From JBGPEQ01 sp050180895 (GTDB lineage: Bacteria > Pseudomonadota > Alphaproteobacteria > Dongiales > Dongiaceae): a DNA stretch of 64,000 nt. Where the stretch lies: positions 108,820 to 172,819 of the forward strand of contig JBFXDS010000010.1 in the NCBI GenBank assembly GCA_050180895.1, written 5' to 3'. The notes below the pieces were generated by a model that did not search any database, was not told where the DNA came from, and worked only from the letters and a program-made list of their open reading frames with translations. Every line of letters begins with the position of its first letter. Within the stretch, counting starts at the first letter, position 1. Below, in pieces: positions 39,603-48,402 of this stretch. The position numbers were made by a program, and so were the translations under genes.

Positions 39603-40976
39603 ATGTGGGGCGGGCGATTCGCCGCGGGGCCGGCCGCTGTCATGGCCGAGATCAATGCTTCGATCGGCTTCGACCGGCGGCTCTACGCCCAGGACATCGC
39701 GGCGTCGCAGGCGCATGCGGCGATGCTCGTGCGCCAGGGCATCCTCGGCCGGGAGGACGGCGCGGCGATCCAGGCCGGCCTCGACCGCGTGAAGCAGGAG
39801 ATCGAGGCCGGTGGATTCGAGTTCAAGACGGCGCTGGAAGACATCCATATGAATGTCGAGGCGCGGCTCAAGGAGATCATCGGCGACGCCGCCGGCCGGC
39901 TGCACACGGCGCGCTCGCGCAACGACCAGGTGGCGACGGACTTCCGGCTCTGGGTGCGCGACGCCATCGACGGGCTCGACGCCCAGCTCGTCGACCTGAT
40001 GCAGGCGCTCGTCGACCGCGCCGAGCAGCATGCGGCGACGGTGATGCCCGGCTTCACCCATCTGCAACCGGCGCAGCCCGTCACCTTCGGTCACCATCTG
40101 CTCGCCTATGCGGAGATGCTCGGCCGCGACCGCGGGCGGCTGGCCGACGCGCGGCGGCGGCTGAACGAATGCCCGCTGGGCGCCGCCGCACTCGCCGGCA
40201 CCTCCTTCCCGATCGACCGCGACGCCACCGCCGCGGCGCTCGGCTTCGAGCGGCCGAGCGCCAACTCGCTCGACGCCGTCTCCGACCGCGATTTCGTGCT
40301 GGAGTTCCTCGCCGCCGGCGCGATCCTGGCGCTGCATCTGTCGCGGCTGGCCGAGGAGATCGTGCTGTGGGTCAGCGACGGCTTCCGCTTCATCCGCCTG
40401 AGCGATGCCTACACCACCGGCAGCTCGATCATGCCGCAGAAGCGCAACCCCGACGCCGCCGAGCTGGTGCGCGCCAAGACCGGCCGTGTCGTCGGCGCGC
40501 TCAACGCGCTGCTGCTGGCGATGAAGGGCCTGCCGCTGGCCTATGGCAAGGACATGCAGGAGGACAAGGAGCCGACCTTCGACGCCGCCGACACCCTCTC
40601 CCTCTGCCTGGCGGCCATGGCCGGCATGGTCCGCGACATGACGGTCGACGAAGCGGCGATGCGACGCGCGGCGGAAGCCGGGTTCGCCACCGCCACGGAC
40701 CTGGCGGACTGGCTGGTGCGCGCGCTCGGCCTGCCGTTCCGCGACGCCCATCACGTCACCGGCGCCATCGTGCGTCTGGCCGAGCAGGCCGGTTGCAAGC
40801 TCGCCGAACTGCCGCTGCCGGCGCTGCAATCGGTCGAGCCGCGGATCACCGCCGAGGTGTTCGGGGTTCTCGGCGTCGACAGCTCGGTGGCGAGCCGCAC
40901 CAGCTTCGGCGGCACCGCGCCGGACAACGTGCGCCGCGCGGCGGCCGCGGCGCGGGCGAAGCTGCGGACGAGATAG
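39603..40976 (+). CDS. argH: Argininosuccinate lyase
   Basis: ArgH splits argininosuccinate into arginine and fumarate, the last step of arginine synthesis. The 457-residue protein has the start MWGGRF, the superfamily signature GSSIMPQKRNPD, the HTARSRNDQVATDFRLW segment and the EDIHMNVEARL motif. Most homologues have a few residues before WGGRF, so a start upstream (a TTG overlapping the tlpA start is possible) cannot be excluded; no good ribosome-binding site precedes the ATG. It heads argH-lptM-like-lysA-DUF4175. Confidence 0.93.
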   Translation: MWGGRFAAGPAAVMAEINASIGFDRRLYAQDIAASQAHAAMLVRQGILGREDGAAIQAGLDRVKQEIEAGGFEFKTALEDIHMNVEARLKEIIGDAAGRLHTARSRNDQVATDFRLWVRDAIDGLDAQLVDLMQALVDRAEQHAATVMPGFTHLQPAQPVTFGHHLLAYAEMLGRDRGRLADARRRLNECPLGAAALAGTSFPIDRDATAAALGFERPSANSLDAVSDRDFVLEFLAAGAILALHLSRLAEEIVLWVSDGFRFIRLSDAYTTGSSIMPQKRNPDAAELVRAKTGRVVGALNALLLAMKGLPLAYGKDMQEDKEPTFDAADTLSLCLAAMAGMVRDMTVDEAAMRRAAEAGFATATDLADWLVRALGLPFRDAHHVTGAIVRLAEQAGCKLAELPLPALQSVEPRITAEVFGVLGVDSSVASRTSFGGTAPDNVRRAAAAARAKLRTR

Positions 40977-40988
40977 GAGAACGAGCAG

Positions 40989-41312
40989 ATGTTTTCGCTG
41001 GACCTAGGAGATGAGGGGACGGGCCGCCCCATCGCCGGCATTTGGGAGAGGCGCTATGCGTCCTTCGACAAGCTCAGGATGAGGGTCTTTCATCGTGCCA
41101 CGAAGATTTTCCCTCATCCTGAGCTTGTCGAAGGACGCACGAAGCCTCTGCACGCCGGTTGGCGCGCACGACATCGGGCATGCGCGTCCCTGTGCATCGC
41201 CGTCGCGCTCGCCCTCACCGTTGCCGCCTGCGGCAAGCGGGGGGATCCGGTGCGGCCGGACGGCCAGAGCGACGAGTATCCGCGGCAATATCCCGACCCG
41301 TCGTCGCTATGA
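40989..41312 (+). CDS. LptM-like small lipoprotein with an in-frame repeat insertion
   Basis: The C-terminal end (CIAVALALTVAACGKRGDPVRPDGQSDEYPRQYP) is the short lipoprotein that lies between argH and lysA in many alphaproteobacteria, with lipobox VAAC and the CGKRGDP motif. In front of it, from the only ATG with a possible ribosome-binding site, lie about 55 residues, including the family D repeat translated as RMRVFHRATKIFPHPELVEG. That gives an abnormally long leader before the signal peptide. Either the lipoprotein really carries this leader, starts downstream at a rare codon, or is damaged. Its stop overlaps lysA. Confidence 0.6.
   Translation: MFSLDLGDEGTGRPIAGIWERRYASFDKLRMRVFHRATKIFPHPELVEGRTKPLHAGWRARHRACASLCIAVALALTVAACGKRGDPVRPDGQSDEYPRQYPDPSSL
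41057..41139. repeat. Family D palindromic repeat, copy 5, inside a coding frame
   Basis: 83 bp with AAGC-type arms (TTCGACAAGCTCAGGATGAG and complement). It lies between argH and lysA, within the frame of the small lipoprotein gene; the frame stays open through it. Confidence 0.9.
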
Positions 41313-42616
41313 GTATCTTCCATTATCAAGACAGCCAGCTGCGGGCCGAGGAGGTGCCGCTGGCGCAGATCGCGGAGGCGGTCGGCACGCCGTTCTACTG
41401 CTATTCCGACCGCGCGCTGCGCGCCGCCTATGAGGAGTTCGCCGCAGCCTTCGCCGGGAGGCGGGCGACGATCTGCTACTCGCTCAAGGCCAACAACAAC
41501 CTGGCGATCGTGCGCACCCTGGCCGCGCTCGGCGCCGGCGCCGATGTCGTCTCCGAGGGCGAGCTGCGCTGCGCGCTCGCGGCCGGCGTGCCGACGGACC
41601 GGACCGTCTTCGCCGGCGTCGGCAAGACGGCTTCCGAGATGGCGGCCGGCCTCGACGCCGACATCCGCCAATTCAACGTCGAGTCGCTGCCGGAGCTGCG
41701 GCTGCTGAATCGCGTGGCGCTGGAGCGCGGCCGGCGCGCCCGCGTGGCGCTACGCATCAACCCGGACGTCGACGCCCGCACGCACGCCCACATCTCCACC
41801 GGCAAGGCCGAGAACAAGTTCGGCATCGAGCTGGGCCAGGCGCGCGTCGCCTATGAAGAGGCGTCGCGGCTGCCGGGCATCGAGGTGACCGGCCTCGCCG
41901 TGCATATCGGCTCGCAGCTCACGGAGGTCGAGCCGTACCGGGCCGCGTTCGCCAAGATGGCGGCGCTGGCCACCGAGCTGCGCCAGGCCGGCTTCGCCAT
42001 CCGCGAGCTCGATCTCGGCGGCGGGCTCGGCATCGCCTATGCGGACGAGACAGCGCCGTCGCTGGCCGACTATGCGGCGGCGGTGGAGGCCACGGTCGGC
42101 TCCCTCGGCCTGCCGCTCATCCTCGAGCCCGGCCGCCGCATCGTCGGCAATGCCGGCATCCTCGTCACCCGCGTCATCTATGTGAAGGAGGGCGTGAGCC
42201 GCAGCTTCGTCATCGTCGACGCGGCCATGAACGATCTCATCCGGCCGGCGCTCTACGACGCCTATCACGCCATCCTGCCGGTGGCGGAGCCGGCCTCGGA
42301 CGCGCCGAGCCTGCGCTTCGACGTGGTCGGCCCGATCTGCGAGAGCACCGACCGACTCGCCGAGCAGCGGGCGATGCCGCCGGTGGCCGCCGGCGACCTG
42401 TTGGCGATCTGTTCGGTCGGCGCCTATGGCGCGGTGATGGCTTCGACCTACAACCTGCGCCGTCCGGCGCCCGAAGTTCTGGTGCGCGGTCACGATTACG
42501 CGATTGTAAGGCGGCGGCCGGATTACCAGGATATAATAGAGCGCGACCGCCTGCCCGACTGGCTGGAGGAGAATCGGACAGTCCAGCGGGCGCAGGCTAC
42601 CCGATGGAGGCCCTGA
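41309..42616 (+). CDS. lysA: Diaminopimelate decarboxylase
   Basis: LysA decarboxylates meso-diaminopimelate to lysine. The 435-residue PLP enzyme of fold type III has Lys60 in YSLKANNNLAI as the Schiff-base residue, HIGSQ, ELDLGGGLGIAY, the EPGRRIVGNAG phosphate site, CESTDRLA and GAYGAVMASTYNLR. The ATG overlaps the lipoprotein stop. Its own end overlaps the DUF4175 gene by 13 bases. A second type III decarboxylase near 59 kb is the ornithine enzyme. Confidence 0.95.
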   Translation: MSIFHYQDSQLRAEEVPLAQIAEAVGTPFYCYSDRALRAAYEEFAAAFAGRRATICYSLKANNNLAIVRTLAALGAGADVVSEGELRCALAAGVPTDRTVFAGVGKTASEMAAGLDADIRQFNVESLPELRLLNRVALERGRRARVALRINPDVDARTHAHISTGKAENKFGIELGQARVAYEEASRLPGIEVTGLAVHIGSQLTEVEPYRAAFAKMAALATELRQAGFAIRELDLGGGLGIAYADETAPSLADYAAAVEATVGSLGLPLILEPGRRIVGNAGILVTRVIYVKEGVSRSFVIVDAAMNDLIRPALYDAYHAILPVAEPASDAPSLRFDVVGPICESTDRLAEQRAMPPVAAGDLLAICSVGAYGAVMASTYNLRRPAPEVLVRGHDYAIVRRRPDYQDIIERDRLPDWLEENRTVQRAQATRWRP

Positions 42617-45093
42617 TAGAACCGCTTCGCGAGCCGACGGCCCCGATGCGAGGCCGCATCCGCCTTCCGCGTTTCCGCATCTGGCTCTCCCGTTGGGCCA
42701 TATTGTGGGAGCAGTTCTGGCCCGCCTTCTGGCCGACGTTCGTCGTCGTCGGCCTGTTCCTGATCGCCGCGCTGTTCGACCTGCTGCCGTTGCTGCCGGG
42801 CTGGCTGCATCTGGCCCTGCTCATCGGCTTCGCCGCGGCGCTCGCCTATGCGCTCGGGCGCATCTGGCCGGCGCTGCGCTTTCCCGGCTTCATGGAGGGG
42901 CTGCGGCGGATCGAGCGCGTGAACGGTCTCGCGCACCGGCCGCTGACCGGACTGGCCGACGACCTCGCCACCAGCGCCGCCGATCCCGCCGCCACGCGGC
43001 TGTGGGAGCAGTACCGCCGGGAGATCGGGCGCCGGGTGGGGCAATTGCGCGTCGGGACGCCGCGCGCGGGCTTCGTGCAGCGCGACCCGTTCGCGCTGCG
43101 CGTGCTGCTCGGGCTGGTGCTGCTGGTCGCCGTCGCCGACGGCTGGCGCGATGCGCCGGAACGGCTGTGGCGCGCGCTGACGCCGAGCCTGTCGAGTCTG
43201 GCGGCCACCGGGCCGCTGAGCCTGACACTGTCGCTGACCCCGCCGACCTACACGAACCTCGCGCCGATCTTCCTCGAGGCCGGGGGGGGCGGCGCGGACG
43301 CGACCGCCGGTGCTGCCCCGGTCGAACTGCGCGTCCCGACCGGCACCGGCATCCTGGCGCTGTTCCAGGGCGCCGCCGAAGCGCCGGAGTTGATGCTCGG
43401 AACAGCGGCCACGCCGTTCGCCGCGGTGGAGCCGGGCAGCTACCAGGCCAAGGCGGAGATTCGCGACGGCGACCGCCTCGCGATCGTCAGCCACGGCCGC
43501 GAGCTGGCGGCCTGGCCGCTGACGGTCATTCCCGACCTGCCGCCGACGATCGCCTTTTCGGCGCCGCCCGGCGCCGCGGAGCGCAAGGCGCTGCGCATCG
43601 CCTATGCCGCCAGCGACGACTACGGCATCACCAGCGTGACGGCCACCATCCGCCGCGCCGACGGCCGGACCGGACCCGGCAAGATCGACCAGATCGACCT
43701 GTCGCTGACGCTCCCCGGCGTCGATGCCCGCAAGGCGCAAGAGGTCAGCTATCACGACCTGACCCCACATCCCTGGGCCGGGCTGCCCGTGACCATCCAG
43801 CTGGCGGCCACGGACGCCGTGGATCAGCGCGCCACCAGCGAGACGCTGCAGATCGTGCTGCCCGAACGCATCTTCCGCCACCCGGTGGCGCGCGCCATCA
43901 TCGAGCAGCGCAAGCGACTCATCATGAATCCCGACGAGCGCCGCTCGGTCGCGCGCGCGCTCTACGCAATCGGCTCGCAGCCGCCGACCTACAACGACGA
44001 CCTCGTGGTCGTCCTCGGCCTACAGGTGGCGCAGCGCCGCCTGGCCGGCACCGAGGACGTGCCGGCCGCCGTCGACAGCGTGCAGACGCTGCTGTGGGAG
44101 CTGGCCCTGCGCATCGAGGAAGGCGAGCTGTCGGTGGCCGAGCGCGAGCTGCGCCGGTTGCAGCAGGCGCTGCAGGAGGCGCTCGCCGAAGGCGCGCCCG
44201 ACGAGGAGATCGAGCGGCTGATGAACGAGCTGCAGGAGGCCATGGACCAGTTCATGACCGCCCTTGCCGAGAAGCTGCGGCGCGATATGGAGCAGCAGGG
44301 CGCCCGCCCGCGCCAGCGGCAGTTCGACCCCAACATGATGGAGGTCCACCGCGAGGACCTGCAGAAGCTGCTCGACCGCGCTCGCGACCTGGCGCGCGGC
44401 GGCGCCCGCGAGGCGGCGCGCGATCTGCTGGCCCAGCTTCAGGAAATGCTGGAGAACCTGCAGGCCATGCCGTTCGAGCAGGCGACCGATCCGGCCATGG
44501 CCGAGGCGCTGCAGATGCTGGAGGACATGGACAGCTTGGCGCAGCGCCAGCAGCAGCTTCTCGATCAGAGCTTCCGCAATTCGCAGGAGCTCGGTGAGGG
44601 CGAGCGCATGCCGAACGGCGATCCCAGCGCCGGCGCGCAGGAGGCGCTGCGCCGCGAGCTGGGCGAGCTGATGCGCCGCTATGGCGAGATGATGGGCGAC
44701 ATTCCGCGCTCGCTCGGCCGCGCCGAGCGCTCCATGCGCGACGCCACCGAGGCGCTGGAGCAGGGCATGCCCGGCCAGGCGATCGATCCGCAGACGCAGG
44801 CGCTGGGCGAGCTGCAGAAGGGGCTGCAGGACATGGCCAACGCCATGATGCAGCAACTTCAGCAGCAGGCAGGCACGCAGCCGGGCCAGGATCCCTCCAG
44901 CCAGGGGCGCGACCCGCTCGGCCGCAACGAGAACGGCCTCGGCGCCATCGACACGACGGACGTGGAGATTCCCGAGCAGTCCGACGTGCAGCGGGCGCGC
45001 GCCCTGATCGAGGAACTGCGCAAGCGGGCCGGCGACCGCGAGCGGCCGAAGGTCGAGCGCGACTATATCGACCGGCTGCTGAAGCGCTTCTGA
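42604..45093 (+). CDS. DUF4175 (TIGR02302) family membrane protein
   Basis: An 829-residue protein with three membrane segments within the first 185 residues (WPTFVVVGLFLIAALF, LHLALLIGFAAALAYAL, ALRVLLGLVLLVAVA), a beta-rich exported middle (LSLTPPTYTNLAP, DDYGITSVTATIRR), and a long C-terminal coiled-coil region rich in Glu, Gln and Met (for example LNELQEAMDQFMTALAEKLRRDMEQQ). This is the TIGR02302/DUF4175 family of alphaproteobacteria, always found after lysA; function unknown. It overlaps lysA by 13 bases. Confidence 0.88.
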   Translation: MEALIEPLREPTAPMRGRIRLPRFRIWLSRWAILWEQFWPAFWPTFVVVGLFLIAALFDLLPLLPGWLHLALLIGFAAALAYALGRIWPALRFPGFMEGLRRIERVNGLAHRPLTGLADDLATSAADPAATRLWEQYRREIGRRVGQLRVGTPRAGFVQRDPFALRVLLGLVLLVAVADGWRDAPERLWRALTPSLSSLAATGPLSLTLSLTPPTYTNLAPIFLEAGGGGADATAGAAPVELRVPTGTGILALFQGAAEAPELMLGTAATPFAAVEPGSYQAKAEIRDGDRLAIVSHGRELAAWPLTVIPDLPPTIAFSAPPGAAERKALRIAYAASDDYGITSVTATIRRADGRTGPGKIDQIDLSLTLPGVDARKAQEVSYHDLTPHPWAGLPVTIQLAATDAVDQRATSETLQIVLPERIFRHPVARAIIEQRKRLIMNPDERRSVARALYAIGSQPPTYNDDLVVVLGLQVAQRRLAGTEDVPAAVDSVQTLLWELALRIEEGELSVAERELRRLQQALQEALAEGAPDEEIERLMNELQEAMDQFMTALAEKLRRDMEQQGARPRQRQFDPNMMEVHREDLQKLLDRARDLARGGAREAARDLLAQLQEMLENLQAMPFEQATDPAMAEALQMLEDMDSLAQRQQQLLDQSFRNSQELGEGERMPNGDPSAGAQEALRRELGELMRRYGEMMGDIPRSLGRAERSMRDATEALEQGMPGQAIDPQTQALGELQKGLQDMANAMMQQLQQQAGTQPGQDPSSQGRDPLGRNENGLGAIDTTDVEIPEQSDVQRARALIEELRKRAGDRERPKVERDYIDRLLKRF

Positions 45094-45098
45094 GCGGC

Positions 45099-45122
45099 AG
45101 GGGCGACCGGCGGGTCGCCCCT
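45099..45122. repeat. AGGGGCGACC-N-GGTCGCCCCT palindrome
   Basis: GC-rich hairpin between the convergent DUF4175 and DUF3426 genes, of the same class as 12111-12136. It may terminate transcription from both sides. Confidence 0.65.
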
Positions 45123-45138
45123 ACAAACGTGGGAGCGC

Positions 45139-45807
45139 TCAGCGACCGCCGTCGACGAAGGTGACGGCGGTGCGGTCGAAGCGCTCCGGCGGATTGAGCG
45201 CCTCGGTGCGGAAGCGGCCGGTCTGTCCCGGCTGGAGCACGGCATGCTCGGCCGCGAACGTCCAGTCCATGATGCCCTTGTCGTCGATGTCGAACAGCGT
45301 CGCCCGCAGGACCGGGACCGTCTGCGGCGCGTCGCCCTTATTGGTGATCTCGCCCTGCAGCACCAGCATGTCGATGCCGCCGAACGGCTGGCGGACGACC
45401 TGCAGATTGCCGACGTCGAGGGTCGAGGTCGAGGCGCCGACGAGGCCGCCGATCAGGTCGTAGACCCGCTTGGCCGGGGGCCAAGCCGCAATGATCTCCT
45501 GGCGCGCGAAGTAGCCCGCACCGACGACGACGACGAGGAGCGCGGCGGCGACGGCGAACGCCACGCGCCCGCTGCGACGGCGGCGCGGCGGCGGTATGTA
45601 CGGCGCCGGCAGGTTGAAGCGCGGCGGCGTCATTTCAGGGGGCACCGTCGACGGCGAGATCACGTCGACGCGCCGCGGCATGTCCGCCGGCGGGACCTGC
45701 ATCCAGGTGTGGCTGCATTTCGCGCAACGAACCATCCGGCCGATCGCCCCAAGGGCGGCCGGGTCCGTAAGGTAGCGTGTCTTACAGGCTGGACAGGTGA
45801 CGATCAT
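45139..45807 (-). CDS. Zinc-ribbon/DUF3426 membrane protein
   Basis: A 222-residue protein with an N-terminal MJ0042-type zinc ribbon (CPACKTRY ... CAKCSHTW), a Pro-rich linker, one membrane helix (RVAFAVAAALLVVVVGAGYF) and a C-terminal DUF3426 domain (LQGEITNKGDAPQTVPVLRATLFDIDDKGI). This architecture is usually found divergently from ftsE in alphaproteobacteria. Here an aminoglycoside-kinase-like gene separates it from ftsE. Function unknown; a link to cell division or envelope is only contextual. Confidence 0.88.
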   Translation of the reverse strand: MIVTCPACKTRYLTDPAALGAIGRMVRCAKCSHTWMQVPPADMPRRVDVISPSTVPPEMTPPRFNLPAPYIPPPRRRRSGRVAFAVAAALLVVVVGAGYFARQEIIAAWPPAKRVYDLIGGLVGASTSTLDVGNLQVVRQPFGGIDMLVLQGEITNKGDAPQTVPVLRATLFDIDDKGIMDWTFAAEHAVLQPGQTGRFRTEALNPPERFDRTAVTFVDGGR

Positions 45808-45898
45808 CGTGTACGGTCTTGACCCCGGCTATCGTTTAGCCTTGAGTCGGGGCAAGCGCAACAATCACGCCACCGTCGCACGCGCCGGGTCAGACGGC

Positions 45899-46723
45899 TC
45901 AACCTGTCCGAGCCAATTCGGCTGCCGCCAACTCGGCCACCTTGAGGTTCGCTCCCGCCGCCGTGCCGTCGCTCAGGAACCATGCGGCCGAGAGGCCGGC
46001 ATAGGCCAAGATCCATTCGAGAAGGCGGCGGCGATCCAGGCCGGATGCTTCGACCACCACGTCCAATTGCCGCGCCAGACGGCCCGGAGCGGCAACGGTC
46101 GCAAGCTCGGGATTGCAGAACAGGTTGGCATAGTCAAATCCCCGTTCGCCGATCAGGCGCTTGGGGTCGATGGCCAGCCAGCCGCGGGGACCGAAATCGA
46201 GGATATTGCCGTGATGGATGTCGCCATGCAGCACGACGATGTCCTGGGGCGCATCCAGCAGCCTCTGCGCCGTGGCTGCGCAGAGGGTCAGAATGCCGCC
46301 GCGCTCCGCTGCGGCGGGCGCGAGGTCCTGAAACCACCGGGCGAGCGGGATGAGATCGGGGGGCGGATGGCCCCTCCGTTCGTGGAGCCGGGCGACGACG
46401 GCGCAGATGATTCGGCTGGCCTCGTCGTCACGGCCGTTCACGGTCATCTCGAGAAGCGAGCCTTTTCCTTCCGCGCGTTCGAGGAGAAGCGCATCGCTGT
46501 CCTGCTCCAGAACCCTCGCCGCGCCCTGCCCGTCCCACCACGCCATCAGCAGGCCGCCGCGCTTCTCCTCGGCCTCCACAGCGATCTTGAGCATGGCCGG
46601 CGCGCCGTCCCGACGCACGGGCAAGAGCCTGCTGCTGTGCGTGACGATGGGATCGCCGTCGGGCGTCAACCGCCATCGCCCGAGATACGCGTCGAACATG
46701 GACGGCAGGATATCGGAAGACAC
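45899..46723 (-). CDS. APH(6)/streptomycin-phosphotransferase-like kinase
   Basis: A 274-residue protein of the APH(6)/hydroxyurea phosphotransferase family (PF04655). The catalytic loop VVLHGDIHHGNIL (Brenner-like HGDxHxxN) and the Mg site WLAIDPKRLIGERGFDYANLFCNP are intact, with LLPVRRDGAPAMLKIAV as the ATP-lysine strand. Streptomycin and hydroxyurea are substrates in relatives; whether this chromosomal enzyme gives resistance is not known. It lies between the DUF3426 and ftsE genes, where no such gene is expected. Confidence 0.82.
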   Translation of the reverse strand: MSSDILPSMFDAYLGRWRLTPDGDPIVTHSSRLLPVRRDGAPAMLKIAVEAEEKRGGLLMAWWDGQGAARVLEQDSDALLLERAEGKGSLLEMTVNGRDDEASRIICAVVARLHERRGHPPPDLIPLARWFQDLAPAAAERGGILTLCAATAQRLLDAPQDIVVLHGDIHHGNILDFGPRGWLAIDPKRLIGERGFDYANLFCNPELATVAAPGRLARQLDVVVEASGLDRRRLLEWILAYAGLSAAWFLSDGTAAGANLKVAELAAAELARTG

Positions 46724-46825
46724 GGCCGAATACGAAACGCCGGCGTCGGCGCTGGCGGCTGGACGATGGCGACGCGGCTATGCCATCCTGCGCCCCCACG
46801 GTTCAGCCGGGATGCCACGACATTG

Positions 46826-47500
46826 GTGTTGTTCGAGAACGTCGGCGTTCGCTATGGCGCCGGACCGGAGATCATCCAGGGCGCCACCTTCACGCTGGCG
46901 CCGGGCTCGTTCCATTTCATGGTCGGGCCGAGCGGCGCCGGCAAGTCCTCGCTGCTGCGCATGATGTACATGACGCTGCGTCCGTCGAGCGGCCGCATCA
47001 ACCTGTTCGGCCGCGAGCTCCACGAGCTGCGCCGCCGCGACGCGCCCATGCTGCGCCGGCGCATGGGAGTCGTGTTCCAGGACTTCCGCCTGCTCAATCA
47101 CCTGACGGCGCTGGACAACGTCGCCCTGCCGCTGCGCATCGCCGGAGTCCGCGAATCCGAGATCCGCGACCATGTGACCGAACTCCTGAAGTGGGTCGGC
47201 CTGGCGGATCAGGTGAACGCCTACCCCGCGACATTGTCCGGCGGGCAGCAGCAGCGCGTCGCCATCGCCCGCGCGGTGATCGCCCGGCCCAGCCTGCTGC
47301 TGGCCGACGAGCCGACCGGCAATGTCGACGACAGCATCGGCGTGCGGCTGATGTACCTGTTCGAAGAGCTGAACAAGATGGGCACGACCGTGGTGATCGC
47401 CACCCACAACGAACGGCTGGTGGGCCGCTTCCAGCACCGCCAGCTGCGCGTCGAATCCGGCACGGTGAAGCTGGTCGCGCCGCGGCCGGAGGCGGCCTGA
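46826..47500 (+). CDS. ftsE: Cell division ATP-binding protein FtsE
   Basis: FtsE is the ATPase of the FtsEX complex that controls septal peptidoglycan hydrolases through EnvC-like proteins. With the GTG start it has 224 residues, the usual size: Walker A GPSGAGKSS, signature LSGGQQQRVAIARA, Walker B LLLADEPTGNVD, and switch His in VVIATHNE. The alternative ATG 60 bases upstream would add a poorly conserved tail. ftsX starts at the next base after its stop. Confidence 0.92.
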   Translation: MLFENVGVRYGAGPEIIQGATFTLAPGSFHFMVGPSGAGKSSLLRMMYMTLRPSSGRINLFGRELHELRRRDAPMLRRRMGVVFQDFRLLNHLTALDNVALPLRIAGVRESEIRDHVTELLKWVGLADQVNAYPATLSGGQQQRVAIARAVIARPSLLLADEPTGNVDDSIGVRLMYLFEELNKMGTTVVIATHNERLVGRFQHRQLRVESGTVKLVAPRPEAA

Positions 47501-48388
47501 ATGGGCCTCATCCGCAGCGACCTGCCGCTGGCCGGCGACAGCTCGGCGCGCTTCCTGCCGTGGATCATCGGCTGCATGGTGTACCTGGCGGCGCTGGCGT
47601 TGGCCGCGACCATGGCGGCCGACCGGCTCGCCGACCGCTGGCGCGCCGATCTCGTCGGCACCTTCTCGGTCCAGATCCCGCCGGACGCGTCGACAACGGA
47701 CGCCGAGCGCGAGCGGCTCCTCGGCGAGATCGCCGACGCCGTCGCGGCCATGGACGGCGTCGCCAGCGTGCGCATCATCGGCGAGGCCGAGAAGCTCAAG
47801 CTGCTCGAGCCCTGGCTCGGAGCAGCCGGGCTGCCGGAGGGCGTGCGCCTCCCCGACATCGTCGTGGTGCAGATGCGCGCCGGCGCGATGCCCGACGCCG
47901 AGGCGGTCAAGGCGCGCATCGCCGGCCTTGCCGCCGAGGCGACGATCGAAGACCATGCCCGCTGGCAAGGCGACATGCTCGCCTTCACCCGTTCCATCAA
48001 GCTGCTGGCAAGCATCATCATCGGCCTGATCGCGGCCGCGGCGGTGACGACCATCATCTTCGTCACCAAGACCGGCCTCTCCATCCACCGGCGGGTGATC
48101 GAGATCGTCCACCTCGTCGGCGCGCATGACAGCTACATCGCCCGGCAGTTCCTCCTGCATGCCATGCGCCTCGGGCTCGTCGGCGGGATCGGCGGCGTCG
48201 CGCTCGCCGGCGCGACGCTGATCGGACTCGACCGCCTCCTGGCCGGCGCGGAGACGATGCTGCTGCCGACGTTGGCGCTCGATGCGAACCAATGGCTGGC
48301 GCTGGCGGTCGTGCCGGTCGCCGTCAGCGTCGTGGCGATGGTGACCGCTCATCTGACGGTCATCTTCGTCCTCGGGCGCGACCTCTAG
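47501..48388 (+). CDS. ftsX: Cell division membrane protein FtsX
   Basis: FtsX is the membrane partner of FtsE. The 295-residue protein has one N-terminal helix (FLPWIIGCMVYLAALALAATMAA), a periplasmic domain to about residue 165, and three C-terminal helices ending LAVVPVAVSVVAMVTAHLTVIFVLGRDL. The MacB-like fold fits FtsX, and it directly follows ftsE. YdcF and PlsC genes follow, as in other alphaproteobacteria. Confidence 0.92.
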   Translation: MGLIRSDLPLAGDSSARFLPWIIGCMVYLAALALAATMAADRLADRWRADLVGTFSVQIPPDASTTDAERERLLGEIADAVAAMDGVASVRIIGEAEKLKLLEPWLGAAGLPEGVRLPDIVVVQMRAGAMPDAEAVKARIAGLAAEATIEDHARWQGDMLAFTRSIKLLASIIIGLIAAAAVTTIIFVTKTGLSIHRRVIEIVHLVGAHDSYIARQFLLHAMRLGLVGGIGGVALAGATLIGLDRLLAGAETMLLPTLALDANQWLALAVVPVAVSVVAMVTAHLTVIFVLGRDL

Positions 48389-48402
48389 CGGACAGGCCGC
48401 GC

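Noticed and set aside
41309..42616. lysA as ornithine decarboxylase
   Set aside because: Its position after argH and the CESTDRLA/GAYGAVMASTYN pattern fit diaminopimelate decarboxylase; the ornithine enzyme is at 58693-59823.
46766..46825. A longer FtsE from the upstream ATG
   Set aside because: The added 20 residues are not FtsE-like; the GTG start gives the normal N terminus.
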